From positions 1 through 64,000 of the forward strand of contig CAJXMG010000014.1 in the NCBI GenBank assembly GCA_913056395.1: a stretch of DNA of 64,000 bases, given 5' to 3'. Within the stretch, counting starts at the first letter, position 1. Every line of letters starts with the position of its first letter. Shown piece after piece: positions 18,300 through 25,983 of this stretch. The stretch comes from an uncultured bacterium (GTDB lineage Bacteria > Planctomycetota > UBA8108 > UBA1146). The notes beneath the pieces were generated by a model that made no database searches, was not told the origin of the DNA, and saw nothing but the letters and a program-made list of their open reading frames with translations. The position numbers and the translations under genes were made by a program.

Positions 18300-18311
18300 C
18301 GCTCAGAATCT

Positions 18312-19754
18312 TCAGATTTCGTATTTTTCCATCAATCGGTAAAGCCGGTTTCGATCGATGGAAAGAAGACTGGCAGCCCGGCTTTTGACCCCCTTGGATC
18401 GACTCAGCGCTTTGCGTATATGATCCGCCACGACTTCATCGTAGGTCTGAAAATGATCGGAAGCGGCGACCGCAACAGCCCGCTCCACCACCGCACGCCC
18501 AGCGGTTTCACAGGACTCGGCAAATCCCTGAAGGCCAACCACCTCAGGCGGAAGATCATCGACGCGGATCAGTTCAGGATGTCCAGCCAGGGCAAAAGAA
18601 CGCTCAATACAATTGTTCAGCTCGCGAACATTGCCGGGCCAGTGATACTCCTGAAGCACTTTTTCCGCTTCAGGAGTCAATGTTCTTTCTCCGGGGAGTT
18701 GGTATTCCTGATGAAGCTTGTCGATGAAATGCTTGGCGATGGGAACGATGTCATCCCGGCGATCCCTCAAGGGTGGAATATCCAGATTGATGACATTGAT
18801 GCGATAGAAGAGATCCTCGCGAAACTTTCCTTGCTGCACCAACTCTTGAATGGGACGGTTGGTCGCGGTGATCACTCTCGCATGGAATGGAACAGGACGA
18901 TTGGAACCCACCGGAGTGACTTCTTTCTCCTGGAGCGCCCTCAGCAGTTTGACCTGAAGGTCCATATCCAACTCGGTAATCTCATCCAGAAACAGGGTTC
19001 CCTTTCCTGCAGCAACAAAAAGCCCATCCTGATCAGCAACAGAGCCGGTGAAAGCTCCTTTCTTGTGACCGAAAAGTTGGCTTTCAAGAAGAGTACGACT
19101 CAGTGCACCGCAGTTGACTGCCAGGTAGGGGTAATCCTTCTGATTGACTCGTTCATTAACTTGATCGTTGAGATGGATCATCCGCTGAAGGTGAATCTCA
19201 TGGGCCACCAGTTCCTTGCCTGTACCCGGCTCTCCCTGAATCAGCACCGGTGAGGGGATCGGGGCCAACTTGCGAATGGTGCCGATGACCTCCTTCATGA
19301 CTTCATCACGGAAAATCAGCTTGGGAGTGGTTTTTTCACCCTCCGTCTTTCGACGCAGAACCTGTGCCCAGACCTTGTCGATCGTGCACAGGAGATCTTC
19401 CACAGAGCCCTGCTTCTCAAGATAGTCCCATGCTCCCGCTTCGAGGAGCCGTCGCTTCGATGCCCGTTCGTCGTCTCCGGTGTAAACGATGATCGGCAAA
19501 TCCTTGAAGGTCGAAGAGATCTGTGCGGTCAGTTCTTCACCATTGAGTCGAGGCATGTCGAGATCGGTAATCACCAGATCGATGGGATTCGGCCCTTCCC
19601 TGAAATCGTGCAAAAGCTGTAACGCTTTTGTCGGATCGGAGAGGGTGGCAACCTCATATCCCACGGACTCCATCACTGCCCGTGCCGATTCCAGAGTGTA
19701 TTCCTGATCGTCCACGATCAGGACATGATCCGGTGTTGATTTGGTCAAAGTCAT
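18312..19754 (-). CDS. Sigma-54-dependent response regulator (NtrC/AtoC family)
   Basis: 480 residues. The receiver domain (about 10-128) has the acidic pair D15-D16, phosphoacceptor Asp64 in VITDLDMP, and Lys114. The AAA+ domain (about 148-390) shows GEPGTGKE (174-181, Walker A), GAFTGS (233-238, the sigma-54 contact loop) and GTLFLDE (252-258, Walker B). A C-terminal Fis-type helix-turn-helix ends the protein (KSRAASLLSIDRNRLYRLMEKY). It should activate RpoN-dependent promoters when phosphorylated. The start overlaps the stop of the kinase-like gene (ATGA), so that protein is its likely partner. Between Walker A and the VNCGA block there is a slightly longer, charged insert than usual. Target promoters are unknown; no convincing -24/-12 site was found nearby. 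Confidence 0.93.
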   Translation of the reverse strand: MTLTKSTPDHVLIVDDQEYTLESARAVMESVGYEVATLSDPTKALQLLHDFREGPNPIDLVITDLDMPRLNGEELTAQISSTFKDLPIIVYTGDDERASKRRLLEAGAWDYLEKQGSVEDLLCTIDKVWAQVLRRKTEGEKTTPKLIFRDEVMKEVIGTIRKLAPIPSPVLIQGEPGTGKELVAHEIHLQRMIHLNDQVNERVNQKDYPYLAVNCGALSRTLLESQLFGHKKGAFTGSVADQDGLFVAAGKGTLFLDEITELDMDLQVKLLRALQEKEVTPVGSNRPVPFHARVITATNRPIQELVQQGKFREDLFYRINVINLDIPPLRDRRDDIVPIAKHFIDKLHQEYQLPGERTLTPEAEKVLQEYHWPGNVRELNNCIERSFALAGHPELIRVDDLPPEVVGLQGFAESCETAGRAVVERAVAVAASDHFQTYDEVVADHIRKALSRSKGVKSRAASLLSIDRNRLYRLMEKYEI

Positions 19755-20353
19755 GACTTGGCCTCCCCCTTCTTCGTGATCTCCCAGCCTTTTTCATGAG
19801 GCTTGAGATGGAAGTAATGATCCAGGACATCGCCCATTTCTGGCGGGGGTGCGATCTCCTCATTTCTTGACTGTTCGACTTGAACCCTGTTTTCCTCGAC
19901 TCGAATCTCCAGTACCGCACCACGAATCAGGCGAGTACGCAGATGCTCCAGCGAATAGACGATCGCCGGCAGCAAGTCCTCTACGAGTTCATCATTGAGG
20001 GGAAACAGCAGTTCAACTCCAGAGTTTGAAAAGCGCTTGCGGTAATGCTCGAGAATCCGGACCGCATGAGGTTGCTCCGAGTTGAACAACATCCAGGTTT
20101 TGAGAACACCCTCCAATCTCTGGAAGCCCAGGGTGGCCATTTCCAGAGACTTGTCGATCTTCTCCTGGTCCTGCTTTTCCATCGCCCTGTCCAGGGTGAA
20201 ACGGGCGTTTTGGGCCACCGTCAGGTGATTGCGCATTTGATGATTGAGCTTCGCGGCCACCTGGAAGAGGAGCCAACTCCTGAGAGCCGATTCCGAATAC
20301 CCGGTGGGTTCCCCGTTTTCGGTATGCCCATCGTTGGATGTGGAATGCTGCAC
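19751..20353 (-). CDS. Histidine-kinase-like protein with reduced ATPase domain
   Basis: 200 residues from the chosen start. An H-box-like helix KLNHQMRNHLTVAQNA is followed by a second helix (EMATLGFQRLEGVLKTW), which together resemble a DHp/HisKA dimer. The remaining 110 residues keep only traces of an HATPase fold (LLPAIVYSLEHLRTRLIRG to LEIRVEENRVQVEQ). The N-box Asn, the DxGxG and the GxGxG motifs are missing, so it probably cannot bind ATP. It overlaps the response regulator by four bases and may act as a phosphotransfer partner or phosphatase. I favour the GTG at 20353 (GGGAG eight bases upstream) over a TTG at 20425, because two tandem 19-bp repeats lie between them. The start is uncertain. 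Confidence 0.6.
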   Translation of the reverse strand: MQHSTSNDGHTENGEPTGYSESALRSWLLFQVAAKLNHQMRNHLTVAQNARFTLDRAMEKQDQEKIDKSLEMATLGFQRLEGVLKTWMLFNSEQPHAVRILEHYRKRFSNSGVELLFPLNDELVEDLLPAIVYSLEHLRTRLIRGAVLEIRVEENRVQVEQSRNEEIAPPPEMGDVLDHYFHLKPHEKGWEITKKGEAKS

Positions 20354-20369
20354 TGGAGGACTCCCTGTC

Positions 20370-20407
20370 TTCTTTTCAGCGACCCAACTTCTTTTCAGTG
20401 ATCCAAC
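20370..20407. repeat. Tandem 19-bp repeat before the kinase-like gene
   Basis: Two adjoining 19-mers, TTCTTTTCAGCGACCCAAC (20370-20388) and TTCTTTTCAGTGATCCAAC (20389-20407), differ at two positions, both C/T. They lie 17-54 bases before the preferred GTG start on the minus strand, a position suited to an operator or activator site. Confidence 0.8.
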
Positions 20408-20554
20408 CTGGGCGAAACACTTCAAAATCGCTCTTTAAGCGGCAATTTATCCCAGTTTCTCCAGTAGACTGCTACAAAACGCCGCAGTCCAGAACAGGGT
20501 TCCCCGGGACCTGAAATTTCCCATCAGGGGCCAAAATCGCTGATTCAAGGGGAG

Positions 20555-20609
20555 AAAAAGGGAGGCGGGGTGCCGGATCGACCACACCACGGTTTTCCGG
20601 CACCCCGCC
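20555..20609 (-). terminator. Strong hairpin with minus-strand T-tract
   Basis: Fourteen perfect base pairs (GGCGGGGTGCCGGA, 20564-20577, with 20596-20609) enclose an 18-base loop. Read on the minus strand it is followed by CTCCCTTTTTCTCC, so it could end a minus-strand transcript arising upstream; no minus-strand gene is visible between it and purF. Confidence 0.45.
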
Positions 20610-20867
20610 AGGGATGGCGAAGGGATTGAAGCGGGAGACGCTTCGGGAGGCGGAAAAATCAGACAGCCGGCGTTATTCCTCTTCCAGCACACCAAAACAA
20701 CGTAAATCCGGCTGCCTGAACTCAAATTTCCACGTCCTGGGGACAGATCCCCGGGAGCCCTGCAGAGGAGGGCTCACAGAAGAGTGACATCCCCGACAAA
20801 ATTGCGCCAACCGGGATCAGGCCCTCGTCAGCCTCCCCGGGGGGAGATATGCTTCTGGCTTGCCCAT

Positions 20868-20890
20868 GGGGCCTTTCAGGGCCCCTTTTT
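20868..20890 (+). terminator. Intrinsic terminator just before purF
   Basis: GGGGCC (20868-20873) pairs with GGCCCC (20880-20885) around a short loop and is followed by five T. Its position 21 bases before the purF start codon suggests attenuation of purF, or the 3' end of a short upstream RNA. Confidence 0.65.
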
Positions 20891-20911
20891 GAATCAACAC
20901 GGGGGTTCCTT

Positions 20912-22399
20912 ATGTGTGGTTTTTTCGGGGTGATTGGCAGCGATCAGCCAGCCTGTCACGAAATCTATGAGGCGTTGGTCTGTCTTCAACACCGGGGACA
21001 GGATGCGGCCGGGATCGTCACCCATGACGAACGATTTCACCTGAAAAAGGGGAATGGCCTCGTACGCGATGTCTTCCGCATGAAAAACATGGAGCGACTC
21101 ACCGGCAACGCCGGGATCGGTCAGGTTCGTTATCCGACCTTTGGCGGATCCACCAATGAGGATGCTCAACCCTTCGTCGTGAATTACCCCTACGGCATCG
21201 CCATGGCTCACAACGGCAATGTGACCAATGGGGAAGAAGTTCAGGATTGGCTCTCCAAGCAAAAGAGAACGATCCTTCATTCCAGTTGTGATGTGGAATT
21301 GATCCTCTTCACCCTTGCTGTGGAACTTTCTGAAATCGGCGGACTGAAACCGGATCACGACTCTGTCTTCAAGGCGATTGCAAATGTCTTCGAAAGAGTC
21401 AAGGGTGCCTACTCAGTGTCAGCCCTGATCTCCCGTTTCGGCATGGTTGCATTCCGCGATCCAAATGGGATACGACCAATGGTCATGGGATATCGGGACA
21501 ATGAAGACGGCAGTCGTTCATGGGCCTGTGCCTCCGAAAACATCCCGCTGGAGATTCAGGGTTACAAAGGCATCGAGAATGTGAATGCTGGAGAAGCGGT
21601 CATCTTCGTTCCCGGTGAAGAACCGGTCCGAAAACAGTTGGTCGACAGACCCCACAATCCCTGCATCTTTGAGCACGTCTATTTTGCCCGCCCTGACAGC
21701 GTTCTCGACGATGTCAGCGTGTATGAGTCCCGGCGACAGCTGGGGCGCAATTTGGGTGAGCGCTGGAAAAAGCTCGGCCACCACGTCGATGTGGTGATTC
21801 CTGTCCCCGACAGTGCCTGCACAGCCGCCAGTACCATGGCGACGACCATCGGAGTCGAATACCGGGAAGGCCTGGTCAAGAATCGCTATATCGGCAGAAC
21901 CTTCATCATGCCGGGACAGGGAGCCAGAACTTCCGGTGTGCGCAGGAAACTGAACGCCATCCGCAGCGAGTTCGAGGGCAAGGATGTTCTGCTCGTCGAT
22001 GACAGCGTGGTCCGCGGAACAACCTCGAAGCAGATCGTCGAGCTCGCCCGGTCAGCCGGGGCCCGAAAAGTCTACTTCGCTTCCTGTTCACCGCCGGTGC
22101 AGTTCCCCTGTGTCTACGGGGTCGACATGTCCACCCGCTCCGAATTGATCGCACGGGACAAGTCTGAACAACAGATCGCTGAAGCGATCGGAGCCGATGC
22201 GATGGTTTATCAGACCGTCGCTGGCCTGCGTGAAGCCCTGCAAACCGCTGGATCAAACCTGAACTATTGTGCGGCATGCTTCGATGGCGACTACCCGACA
22301 CCTGACGTAACCAGTGAAACTCTTGAAGCGATTGAAACCTGCAGACTGGACGAGCAGCAAAAGATATCCGAATCCCATACTGCGGAAACCACGGGCTGA
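20912..22399 (+). CDS. purF: Amidophosphoribosyltransferase
   Basis: 495 residues. It makes phosphoribosylamine from PRPP and glutamine, the first committed step of purine synthesis. I placed the start at the ATG at 20912 because Met removal then exposes the catalytic N-terminal Cys (MCGFFGVIG) of the Ntn glutaminase domain. The phosphoribosyltransferase half has the PRPP loop VLLVDDSVVRGTTSK (about 360-375). Four cysteines match those that bind the [4Fe-4S] cluster in the Bacillus-type enzyme: PCIFEHVYF, FPCVYGVDMS, and two in NYCAACFDGDYPT. That type normally carries a longer propeptide, which is absent here. Upstream sits a terminator-ended leader. It is separate from purH (35256). Confidence 0.96.
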   Translation: MCGFFGVIGSDQPACHEIYEALVCLQHRGQDAAGIVTHDERFHLKKGNGLVRDVFRMKNMERLTGNAGIGQVRYPTFGGSTNEDAQPFVVNYPYGIAMAHNGNVTNGEEVQDWLSKQKRTILHSSCDVELILFTLAVELSEIGGLKPDHDSVFKAIANVFERVKGAYSVSALISRFGMVAFRDPNGIRPMVMGYRDNEDGSRSWACASENIPLEIQGYKGIENVNAGEAVIFVPGEEPVRKQLVDRPHNPCIFEHVYFARPDSVLDDVSVYESRRQLGRNLGERWKKLGHHVDVVIPVPDSACTAASTMATTIGVEYREGLVKNRYIGRTFIMPGQGARTSGVRRKLNAIRSEFEGKDVLLVDDSVVRGTTSKQIVELARSAGARKVYFASCSPPVQFPCVYGVDMSTRSELIARDKSEQQIAEAIGADAMVYQTVAGLREALQTAGSNLNYCAACFDGDYPTPDVTSETLEAIETCRLDEQQKISESHTAETTG

Positions 22400-22588
22400 T
22401 CGACTATTCAAGAGATTGAATCTGTCAGATGAAATTTAGTCTGTCGGTGGGTATGATTCAGGCTTGAACGAAACATGTGATCCCCTGAATCGAAATTTGC
22501 CATTTCGTGAGGGCGGGTTTTATTCGAGCGCTGATTACCCGGCAACCTGTTTATTGATCTGAACCGACTCTGAATCACAGGAGGAAGA

Positions 22589-23278
22589 ATGCTGACTTCG
22601 ACGGGGCTCGCCATGACCCCCACCTTCTTCTGTGCAATGGTCGGCATGCTGGTCCTGACCGCTCTGGATCAGAACCCGGATCTCGCCAGAAACAAAAGAA
22701 CCCGAACCATCCTTCTCTGTGTTCTGGGAGTCAGTTTCTCACTGCTGTGCCTGTTATTGCTGCGGTTGAAACCGGCACTGCCCATTCTTTTGGCTCTGGC
22801 AATTTCAGCTTTGCTTTTTCAGATCCCTGCATATCTGCGCCTGCGGTATCCCGAGCGTTACCGCAAGGATGATCGCAGCCCGTGGCTCTGGCGCTGGCGC
22901 AGCCATATTCCCCAAAGAACCCCCGGGACCTATCTCAAAATGCTCGAGCGCACCCACCGATTGCTGGAGCGCAACTCGCTGGATCCCATCCTCCACCTCA
23001 AGGCGATGGAACTGGCATTGAGGTGCAACGAGAACAACAGGGCTCTCTACCACTGTCACGTGCTCGATGAGGTTCTTTCACCGGGAACTGCCCACGAGCA
23101 CGTTCTGCGCTGTCAGGTCTACCTGCTCAGCCACCGACAGCGTCGCCATGAAGATGCGGAACAAACTCTGCAAAGGCTGGAAAAGTTGTATCCGGTGCAA
23201 ATGCCCCACGACACTCCACCACAGAAGGAAGAGTCTTCGGCATCGTCGGGAGAAGGAGACGGAAGCCCCCTTTCCTGA
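22589..23278 (+). CDS. Membrane protein with cytoplasmic TPR-like helices
   Basis: 229 residues, family not recognised. Three hydrophobic segments lie near 10-26, 40-59 and 63-84. After them come a basic stretch (LRLRYPERYRKDDR), Trp-rich residues (PWLWRWRSHI), and a helical region (about 110-205) whose repeats (ERTHRLLERNSLDPILHLKAMELALRC-like helices, shown here only in part) look like two or three TPR units. The Ser/Glu-rich tail is probably disordered. AGGAGGA lies directly upstream of the ATG, so the start is firm. It is convergent with the SerA-like gene. There is no functional clue from the neighbours. Confidence 0.7.
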   Translation: MLTSTGLAMTPTFFCAMVGMLVLTALDQNPDLARNKRTRTILLCVLGVSFSLLCLLLLRLKPALPILLALAISALLFQIPAYLRLRYPERYRKDDRSPWLWRWRSHIPQRTPGTYLKMLERTHRLLERNSLDPILHLKAMELALRCNENNRALYHCHVLDEVLSPGTAHEHVLRCQVYLLSHRQRRHEDAEQTLQRLEKLYPVQMPHDTPPQKEESSASSGEGDGSPLS

Positions 23279-23302
23279 TCAGGAATCCATCAACGATTCA
23301 GC

Positions 23303-24256
23303 TCAGCTGACCGGTTGATTGACAGGGTGCTGAACCTGACCTTCGAGAAGAAACGCGGCGACCTGCTGGGCAGATTGCAAGCCGACATTGTCCTGGGCCT
23401 CGACGGTGGAAGCACCCAAATGGGGTGTACAAATGATGGAGGAGTGATTCCTGAGGGGATCATTCTCGGCAGGGGGCTCCTCGACAAAGACATCGAGGCC
23501 CGCTGCGGCTACCTGCCCTGAATCGACCGCGCGCAACAATGCCTCAGAGTCGATCACCGGACCCCGACTGACGTTGACGAGACGAACCCCCGCCTTGCAC
23601 TGCCCGAGGAAGTCATCGTTGACCATTCCGCGGGTGTGGTCATTGAGAGGAGGATGAAGCGAAATAAAGTCCGCATTGGGAAGAGCATCCTCAAGGGTGG
23701 AAAGAGTGGCTCCATTCTCCTCGCAGACGGAAGCGTCGACGAAGGGGTCGCAACCGACCACCTTCATGCCGAGGCCGCTGGCTTTACGGCAGACTCTCTG
23801 ACCGATCTTTCCCATGCCGACGACGACGAGGGTCTTGCCCTCCAGCTCAACACCCACCAGCTTTTTCCGGTCCCAGCCCCCCTGGCTCATTCCCAGATGT
23901 CCCTGACCCACATTCCGGGCGACGGCAAACATCAGGGCGAGGGCGTGCTCTGCGGCGGCGTTGGAGTTGGCCGCAGGCGTATTCATGACGAGGACTCCCT
24001 TTTCGGCCGCGGCATCGCAATCGATATTGTCGACCCCTGCCCCAGCCCGGCAGATGCATTTCAGGTTGGGAGCTTGATCGAGCAACTCAGAAGTAATTTG
24101 CGTACCGGAACGGAGAATCCAACCACTGATGATTGGCAAACTCTCCTCAACTTTGTCTGCGCCGACAATTACTTCCAGACCCGCATTGCGAAGAATCTCC
24201 TCGGTTGCCGGTGGAAGAGGATCAGAAATCAGAATGGGACCATTGGATGCAGACAT
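23303..24256 (-). CDS. serA: D-2-hydroxyacid dehydrogenase, phosphoglycerate dehydrogenase-like
   Basis: 317 residues. This family uses NAD to oxidise D-2-hydroxyacids; the closest pattern is 3-phosphoglycerate dehydrogenase, the first step of serine synthesis. Visible: CRAGAGVDNIDCDAA (about 68-82) and NTPAANSNAAAEHALALMFAVARN (substrate-domain return; shown as the first 20 residues in other enzymes), VVVGMGKIGQRV (Rossmann loop, about 146-157), catalytic Arg in VNVSRGPVIDS, Glu in FVEEPPAENDPL, and His in TPHLGASTVEA. It is the short form without the C-terminal ACT domain, so no serine feedback through that domain is expected. Specificity for phosphoglycerate is inferred from the GRAGxGVDNID-type block. 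It lies downstream of fabF with a 47-base gap. Confidence 0.8.
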   Translation of the reverse strand: MSASNGPILISDPLPPATEEILRNAGLEVIVGADKVEESLPIISGWILRSGTQITSELLDQAPNLKCICRAGAGVDNIDCDAAAEKGVLVMNTPAANSNAAAEHALALMFAVARNVGQGHLGMSQGGWDRKKLVGVELEGKTLVVVGMGKIGQRVCRKASGLGMKVVGCDPFVDASVCEENGATLSTLEDALPNADFISLHPPLNDHTRGMVNDDFLGQCKAGVRLVNVSRGPVIDSEALLRAVDSGQVAAAGLDVFVEEPPAENDPLRNHSSIICTPHLGASTVEAQDNVGLQSAQQVAAFLLEGQVQHPVNQPVS

Positions 24257-24303
24257 CGGTGTTTCCTTTAACGCAAGTTTTCAAACAGTTTTCAGATCAG
24301 GAA

Positions 24304-25545
24304 TCAATCCTTGTAACGACCCACACAGAGACAGGCATCATGTCCGCCGAATCCGAAGGAATTGGAGAGCGCCACTTCGATCTGTGCTTCACGCGGTTCG
24401 TTGGCAACTGAATCGAGAGGGCACTCCGGATCAGGGTCGACCTGATTGATCGTTGCCGGGACAACCCCTTCACGGATGCCGATCGCGGTTGCAGCCAGTT
24501 CCACTGCACCGGAAGCTCCCAACAGGTGACCCACCTGGGATTTGGTCGAGCTCATCATGACAGAGTCGGAAGTCGCTCCCAACAGCTGCCTGACAGCAGA
24601 TTGCTCCATGACATCATTGAGAGGCGTCGAGGTGCCATGGGCATTGATGTAATTCACTTCAGAGGTGTCGCGCTCGGCATCCACAAGAGCCAGACGCATC
24701 GCTTCGCGTGCCATCTTCGCTTCCGGATCGGGAGCGGTGATGTGATAGGCATCGTCGGTCGCACCGAAGCCGAGAACCTCACAGTAGATGCGGGCTCCGC
24801 GCTTCTTGGCATGCTCCAGTTCCTCGAACATGAACATGGCGCCCCCCTCACCCATGACAAATCCATCACGACTGGCCTGGAAGGGCCTCATCGCGGTTTC
24901 AAATTCGTCGTTACGGGTCGACATCGCCTTGAGGGCACAAAATCCTGCAATACTCAGCGGTGTGATCGCCGCCTCACTGCCCCCGGTCAGAATCGCATCA
25001 CAGCGGCCCGCCCGAATCGTATCGAGGGCCACTCCGAGAGCATGCTGACTGGAAGCACAAGCGGAGACGGTGGAGTAGTTGACTCCTTTGAAACCGTGGG
25101 CGATCGCAATCTGACCCGCCGCTGCGTTGGTGATCATCTTCGGGATGAAGAAAGGAGAGACCCGGTCTGGCCCCCGCTCCTTCAGCAGCGTGTGCTGGTC
25201 TTCCATCTCCTGGATGCCACCGATCCCCGACCCGGTGATGACACCGTAGCGGTCCGGTTGGGAAGTGGGATCGAGCCCGCTGTCCTCCAGAGCCTCACCC
25301 GAGGAGTAGAGAGCAAACTGGGCGAAACGATCTAACAGGCGAGCGGTTTTTCTGTCGATTCGAGAGGACGGGTCAAAATCTTTGACCTCCATCGCGAAGC
25401 GCGTGCGGAAATCTGTGGCGTCGAAGTGGGTAATCGGCCCGACCCCGTTACGCCCCTCCAGAATTCCATTCCAGAATGTAGCGAGGTCGTTCCCGATGGG
25501 AGCGACCACGCCAATTCCGGTAATGACAACTCTTCTCCTGCTCAT
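24304..25545 (-). CDS. fabF: 3-oxoacyl-ACP synthase II
   Basis: 413 residues, standard length. It condenses malonyl-ACP with acyl-ACP in fatty acid elongation. The catalytic triad is intact: Cys in VSACASSQHALG (about 165), His in NAHGTSTPLND (about 303), and His in SQVGHLLGASGAVE (about 341), with Lys in SSTKSQ. The end block NSFGFGGHDACL is typical. It is the last gene of the plsX-fabD-fabG-acpP-fabF group; the 25-base gap to acpP fits one transcript. As no fabH lies in the cluster, initiation must be done by an enzyme encoded elsewhere. Confidence 0.96.
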   Translation of the reverse strand: MSRRRVVITGIGVVAPIGNDLATFWNGILEGRNGVGPITHFDATDFRTRFAMEVKDFDPSSRIDRKTARLLDRFAQFALYSSGEALEDSGLDPTSQPDRYGVITGSGIGGIQEMEDQHTLLKERGPDRVSPFFIPKMITNAAAGQIAIAHGFKGVNYSTVSACASSQHALGVALDTIRAGRCDAILTGGSEAAITPLSIAGFCALKAMSTRNDEFETAMRPFQASRDGFVMGEGGAMFMFEELEHAKKRGARIYCEVLGFGATDDAYHITAPDPEAKMAREAMRLALVDAERDTSEVNYINAHGTSTPLNDVMEQSAVRQLLGATSDSVMMSSTKSQVGHLLGASGAVELAATAIGIREGVVPATINQVDPDPECPLDSVANEPREAQIEVALSNSFGFGGHDACLCVGRYKD

Positions 25546-25570
25546 CTGGATTTACCTCCGATGGCGCAGA

Positions 25571-25810
25571 TCAAACTTTGTTGGAGTTGGACTCGATGTA
25601 GGAGATGGCATCTCCGACAGTCTTCAGTCCTTCGGCATCCTCATCGGGAATCTTCATGTCAAACTGGTCTTCGAGCTTCATCACGAGCTCAACGATATCG
25701 AGGCTGTCTGCACCCAGATCGGTTTGAAGAACTGCTTCGTCCTTGACCTTTTCACGATCGAGTCCCAGTTCCTCAGCGATGATGTCCTTGACCTGATCTC
25801 CGACGCTCAT
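25571..25810 (-). CDS. acpP: Acyl carrier protein
   Basis: 79 residues, acidic, the normal size. Ser in the motif [13 protein letters not shown] receives the 4'-phosphopantetheine arm that carries growing acyl chains. I chose the ATG at 25810 because AAGGAGGA lies immediately upstream and the protein then begins [17 protein letters not shown] like other ACPs; an in-frame start 24 codons earlier would add a basic, unrelated segment. The gene sits between fabG and fabF, as is common. A 170-base gap separates it from fabG, and a separate promoter there is possible. Confidence 0.97.
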   Translation of the reverse strand: MSVGDQVKDIIAEELGLDREKVKDEAVLQTDLGADSLDIVELVMKLEDQFDMKIPDEDAEGLKTVGDAISYIESNSNKV

Positions 25811-25983
25811 CGGTATCCTCCTTGTCTGTTTTTGCCTGCGGCAAAAAAGAGTCTGTGAGTTTGCTATTCGATTCGGAATCACCCTGTGTCACTTCACAGG
25901 CTGGTGATCCTGCAGCCCCCATCTAGAGGGATGCCCTGCGTAGATTCTAGGCAAACCGGGAAATTCGTCCAGTCAGAATTGCC

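Larger units (their letters stand above)
17361..18311. other. Long intergenic region of about 950 bases
   Basis: No convincing gene on either strand. It contains a minus-strand terminator-like hairpin for the response regulator (18262-18299), a 12-bp perfect palindrome TCGTCGCGACGA (17686-17697), a direct repeat of GGATAGATA (17641-17661), a purine-rich tract from about 17630 to 17790, and a second minus-strand hairpin followed by a pyrimidine tract near 17770-17808. A minus-strand open frame at 17429-17818 has alternating hydrophobic residues but no recognisable family or ribosome site. I could not match the region to tmRNA, RNase P, SRP or 6S RNA. Confidence 0.5.
20426..20911 (+). promoter_or_regulatory. 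Hairpin-rich leader region upstream of purF
   Basis: About 485 bases without a gene. In order: a perfect 14-bp hairpin (20564-20609), a branched or long hairpin CAGCCGG/CCGGCTG with inner CGTT/AACG (20660-20718), GGGGACAGATCCCC (20739-20752), GAGCCCT/AGGGCTC (20755-20775), then an intrinsic terminator (20868-20890) ending 21 bases before the purF ATG. A terminator placed between promoter and gene is the usual sign of attenuation or a riboswitch. I could not match the purine, ZTP, PRPP or glycine riboswitch consensus. Alternatively the hairpins belong to a separate small RNA that ends at this terminator. Confidence 0.45.
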
